This document shows, one piece after another, positions 23,601 to 26,522 of a stretch of 26,522 nucleotides of DNA. Source of the stretch: Caldifarciminota bacterium (GTDB lineage: Bacteria > Hydrothermota > Tepidihabitantia > SM23-42); NCBI GenBank assembly GCA_030671005.1, contig DAOVAN010000004.1, positions 1-26,522 on the forward strand, in the 5' to 3' direction. Under the pieces are notes generated by a model, which saw only the letters and a list, made by a program, of their open reading frames with translations, ran no database searches and was not told where the DNA came from. The position numbers were made by a program, and so were the translations under genes. The number at the start of each line of letters is the position of its first letter. Position 1 is the stretch's first letter.

Positions 23601-23616
23601 CAAATCGAATAGCATG

Positions 23617-23643
23617 ATGCCCCTGCTTTGCGTCCAGGGGCAT
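23617..23643. terminator. Hairpin between convergent genes
   Basis: Perfect 9-bp stem ATGCCCCTG (23617-23625) / CAGGGGCAT (23635-23643) with a 9-nt loop, placed between the ends of the barrel gene and the methyltransferase gene. The tail TGTCATCTTTG is only moderately T-rich. A bidirectional terminator is likely. Confidence 0.6.
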
Positions 23644-23645
23644 TG

Positions 23646-24785
23646 TCATCTTTGTATATCGACGAATGTATTCTCGGTGACCTGCCAGTAATCTACGCGC
23701 TTCTCCAATACGCTCTGGAGACGTATCACATCACCCTTGGCAATCTTACCGAATCCCACATTCTTGTTAGCCTTCGCTTTATTCAATCTCACCAGTTCCA
23801 CCCTGCCGTCTGGTGTACATAGAAAACAGCGCTTCTTGCCCTTTTCCTCGAGTAGCTGGCTGATCACCAGATAACTGTGGGGTTTGACCTGCCGTTGAGC
23901 CTTCTTGGCAATGACCAAGTACGAGTATTTCAGACAATCGATTTCCCGGTTGAGCCCTTCATTAATAACTCTCATAAAGTCGGGTGGTAACCACGACACT
24001 GATTGATGACACCACTCTTTCCGTTTATCTAGTTTCAGTAGTGCACACGGACCATCATGAAGACATGGTAGTAGGACTTGTGCTCCTTGCCGACCTCTCA
24101 AGTAGTCGCGTAGTTCCATCAGCCGGCGCGCATATTTCTTCAGTGCCGGCTCGATGATCACAACCAACCCTTGATTCGCTAACCGACCAAAGACGGGACC
24201 CATGAAAGATGATGGAATTGACTCATCTCGAATTATTTCAGCCAGTGAGTTAACAAAGAGTATAATATCATATTTCTTTTTCGATCGAAATTGCCAAGTT
24301 GCGTCGATCTTCTGTCTGTAGAAACGCATCTTCAATCTTGGATCGTTTTTGCAAAACTCCCTGGCTAGATACCGGGCACGCTCGAGCATCTTTCTTGTAC
24401 CGTCAATACCGACAAGCCTTAACCCCTGAACGTCAGCCTCATCCCTTAAACCAAGATACACACCGAACATGCCGGCGCCTTCACCGCAGCCAATGTCCAG
24501 TACGTCGTATTTACTCTTACATGAGAAAAGACCCCCGTAACGCGACCATATTTTTTTAATCACGAGCATGGTCTTAACCATGTTCATCGGAAAATTGTAC
24601 ACAAAATACGCATCGGAGTATTTGCTCTCGGTCGGAACATCCGCAGCAAAATCATCAGAAAGCAGGGTCATCTCTTTTCTGATTCTACGCAGGGTCCGTG
24701 TATGACAAGATTTCGTCGTATGATTCAAGTCAGTCATTCCCAAATCCTGCAAAATCATTGCTGAAACCTCAACTGGTAATTCCAT
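23646..24785 (-). CDS. Rsm22/METTL17-like methyltransferase-fold protein
   Basis: A 379-residue class I SAM-fold protein. The SAM-binding motif is YDVLDIGCGEGAG (93-105). It reads as the Rsm22 family (ribosomal small-subunit assembly, METTL17 in mitochondria): the early segment ELPVEVSAMILQDL and ESKYSDAYFVYNFP, IIEPALKKYARRLMELRDYL, then C241-LHDGP-C247 and W-C259-H, with C320/C323 as the fourth position. In METTL17 such cysteines hold a [4Fe-4S] cluster, so an iron-sulfur site is likely here. The C-terminal part (VELVRLNKAKANKNVGFGKIAKGDVI) is also typical. It begins 20 nt after the ATPase gene and has no Shine-Dalgarno, so it is probably co-transcribed with it. Confidence 0.78.
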   Translation of the reverse strand: MELPVEVSAMILQDLGMTDLNHTTKSCHTRTLRRIRKEMTLLSDDFAADVPTESKYSDAYFVYNFPMNMVKTMLVIKKIWSRYGGLFSCKSKYDVLDIGCGEGAGMFGVYLGLRDEADVQGLRLVGIDGTRKMLERARYLAREFCKNDPRLKMRFYRQKIDATWQFRSKKKYDIILFVNSLAEIIRDESIPSSFMGPVFGRLANQGLVVIIEPALKKYARRLMELRDYLRGRQGAQVLLPCLHDGPCALLKLDKRKEWCHQSVSWLPPDFMRVINEGLNREIDCLKYSYLVIAKKAQRQVKPHSYLVISQLLEEKGKKRCFLCTPDGRVELVRLNKAKANKNVGFGKIAKGDVIRLQSVLEKRVDYWQVTENTFVDIQR

Positions 24786-24804
24786 GAAAACGTGTTTTTG
24801 TATA

Positions 24805-26522
24805 CTACGTTAAGGTCATTACGCTTGCCCCAAACTCGGCAAATAAATCTCGGGTGTGGTCGTCCGATGTTAAATATATTACCTGATTCCCCTGCTCGAC
24901 AAACTTCTTCACTAACTGTGCGAGTCTCTGACGCCGCTGCCAATCAGCAAAAATGAAAGCATCATCGAGGACTAAGAAGGCGCCATCAGGATAGACCTTA
25001 TGTAACGCCGCGATTCTGAAGCACAGCAGTAGTTGGTCGCGTGCGCCACTGCTCAGTTCTTCGACGTCATAACTCTTACCTGACAGATCAGTCACCACGA
25101 AATCGCGATTCTTCACGGTCACTTGACCGTAGCGCTCCGTGACAAATTTGAAATAACCACTAAGACTATCCTCTCCGCTCAAGATATCTTCAATGAACTC
25201 GTCTAATTCACTACTCATACTACGGAGTATTTTGCGCACCGTAAGTGCAGCTTCTTTCTCGAGCTTGTAATTGCGTAACTTCTTATCCAGTTTATCGTAT
25301 TCGACAAAGGCAGCGCGGTCATTAGCGATCTCAAACTTTGTCTGTTCGACATCGCGGAACAACTGAATGTCCCGCCTCAGGCTATTTATCCTTTCCTGCA
25401 GTGCATCTTTTTCTGCCCTCATGTCCTTTTCCGCCTCAAGGTCTGGTTCTTTGTCGAGTCTGGCAGTCTTCATTCCCGCAATCAACCGGTCCCACTTTCT
25501 ATCGTCTGTTTCATGAAGTCGCTCTGAAATATTGGCATTAAGACGCGTCAGCGTTTCTTCGACTCTTACCTTCTTAGTCATTTTTTCTTCCAGATCCGAC
25601 AGCTCGGCGAGACCGGTCTTCTCACGTAATTGGGAAATCATTTTATTTATGCCGGTGAGAGTCCTTTCTTTTGACAACCGCTTCAAGTCGTCAGTCTTCG
25701 CCTGCAACAGAGTCTCCTTCTTGATTTTCTCATCCTCCATTACTTCTATCATAGACGGCAATTCTTCCAGGCATGCAATATCAGGAAAAACCTCCTGTGC
25801 TTTGTGCAACCAAACACCGGCATCGACCGACCACTTCTTTGCTTTTCTTTGGCGATACACATAATAAAGGAAACCGGCAACTCCAATGATAAGAGGCGGA
25901 AACGCGAATACCATCGGTATCTGTGTAAAAAATGCAGCCAGGAAAATGGCTACTGCCACCATCAATAACCCAAGAGAGAGCATCAAAGGTGCTTTCCTCG
26001 TCCCCTCTTCGGGTTTGCTCTGATACGACTTCAAATCATACTCATCAACCATCTTCTCTTTTGCTTTCAACTCACTCATTTCCTTGTGCAGGTCATCCAC
26101 TTGTCGTTTTGTCTCTTCAAGATGCGCCTGACCACTCAAATGGGCTTTCCTCTGTGCCTCCAGTTTTTGCCATTCGACCAGATAGTCACGCTTGTACCTT
26201 TCGTATGCCTGCAGCTCAGTTCGTGTTTCCCTAAACTTGTTGTACAGGTTTGTCAATTCTCTATAGGCGCGGTATTTTTTGTAGTTTTCCATATCGTCAA
26301 GGGTTTTCTTGAGCACCTTGTTCCTCTCCATCAGCTCCACCAACTCAACCTCTTGCTCCTCGATTTCTCCGATCTTTCTCAGGTAAACCTGGAGACCCGC
26401 CTTGCGCTTGACTTCCATGTCAACCTGTTCCTGCTTCTCACGTTTCCACGTTTCACGTCTCGGCTGCAAACCCACCGCCTCGAACACCTGCTCATCTAGC
26501 CGTGTGAATGAGATTCCTTTGC
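24805..26522 (-). CDS. YhaN-like SMC/AAA ATPase, C-terminal part
   Basis: The reading frame is open to the right window edge (KGISFTRLDEQVFEAVGLQ upstream of the first possible start), so the N-terminal Walker A part is missing. It has a long coiled coil (rich in EEQEVELVELMERNKVLKKTL) interrupted by two hydrophobic helices (APLMLSLGLLMVAVAIFLAAFF and PMVFAFPPLIIGVAGFLYYVY). A second coiled coil follows, then the ABC-type signature EELSSGARDQLLLCFRIAAL and Walker B AFLVLDDAFIFADWQRRQRL, ending with YLTSDD. This arrangement is that of YhaN-like ATPases related to Rad50/SbcC, which often pair with a metallophosphoesterase nuclease; that partner could lie beyond the edge. Confidence 0.85.
   Translation of the reverse strand, partial: KGISFTRLDEQVFEAVGLQPRRETWKREKQEQVDMEVKRKAGLQVYLRKIGEIEEQEVELVELMERNKVLKKTLDDMENYKKYRAYRELTNLYNKFRETRTELQAYERYKRDYLVEWQKLEAQRKAHLSGQAHLEETKRQVDDLHKEMSELKAKEKMVDEYDLKSYQSKPEEGTRKAPLMLSLGLLMVAVAIFLAAFFTQIPMVFAFPPLIIGVAGFLYYVYRQRKAKKWSVDAGVWLHKAQEVFPDIACLEELPSMIEVMEDEKIKKETLLQAKTDDLKRLSKERTLTGINKMISQLREKTGLAELSDLEEKMTKKVRVEETLTRLNANISERLHETDDRKWDRLIAGMKTARLDKEPDLEAEKDMRAEKDALQERINSLRRDIQLFRDVEQTKFEIANDRAAFVEYDKLDKKLRNYKLEKEAALTVRKILRSMSSELDEFIEDILSGEDSLSGYFKFVTERYGQVTVKNRDFVVTDLSGKSYDVEELSSGARDQLLLCFRIAALHKVYPDGAFLVLDDAFIFADWQRRQRLAQLVKKFVEQGNQVIYLTSDDHTRDLFAEFGASVMTLT

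Noticed and set aside
1..26522. tRNA, rRNA, riboswitch or CRISPR array
   Set aside because: I saw no tRNA-like cloverleaf, rRNA segment, known riboswitch core or regularly spaced direct repeats in the gaps; a covariance-model search was not possible here.

Overview
The window looks like chromosomal DNA of an uncultured, anaerobic, diderm bacterium. A secreted beta-barrel protein and a lipoprotein signal indicate an outer membrane. Indolepyruvate:ferredoxin oxidoreductase, a butyrate/acetate-type kinase and a membrane pyrophosphatase point to fermentative anaerobic energy metabolism. Gene content and repeat style remind me of candidate phyla such as WOR-3, but that placement is inference. There are no rRNA or tRNA genes, CRISPR array or transposase ORF that I can recognise.

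Layout. 1-2000 (+): end of mnmA, then an MFS transporter with its own promoter. 2098-4361 (-): a recO-THEP1 pair and an ElbB/DJ-1-like protein carrying a lipoprotein signal. 4515-8618 (-): a tightly packed iorA-iorB-TIM barrel-rarD operon whose TIM-barrel gene has an in-frame TAA. 8805-9878 (-): butyrate kinase. 9935-10403: a palindrome-rich repeat. 10462-13007: a TPR/SH3-like secreted protein (+) converging on polX (-). 13048-13391: a second repeat homologous to the first in opposite orientation. 13591-17077 (+): nadE-hppA-radC operon, in which NadE makes PPi and HppA uses it. 17121-17327: a third repeat. 17374-18345 (-): pfkA. 18499-18771 (+): HU with a strong terminator. 18901-20029 (-): rpmB-ubiA family gene. 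20142-22308 (+): yggS-nucleoside kinase pair. 22364-23600 (+): a sigma-54/NtrC-type promoter driving an outer-membrane-barrel protein. 23646-26522 (-): a YhaN-like SMC/AAA ATPase (cut by the window edge) followed by an Rsm22/METTL17-like methyltransferase.

Regulation. Twelve sigma-70-type promoters can be read directly, ten of them with a 16-nt spacer. Several (yggS, pfkA, polX, nadE, the TPR gene) place the start codon only 5-9 nt after the -10 box, so their mRNAs should be leaderless. Others (HU, rpmB, buk, elbB, the MFS gene, the sigma-54 gene) have Shine-Dalgarno sequences. The most distinctive single locus is the sigma-54 promoter at 22439-22455. It has a nearly perfect -24/-12 match, a 17-bp NtrC-box-like palindrome about 70 bp upstream and twin palindromes in the leader.

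Repeats. Two families of terminal-inverted-repeat elements, without transposase, occupy the intergenic regions: the 28-bp TIR elements at 8661 and 17121, and the ggggtcaggtctctacccc elements at 13048 and (degenerate) 9935. The two families share an internal module, which suggests nested insertion or modular exchange.
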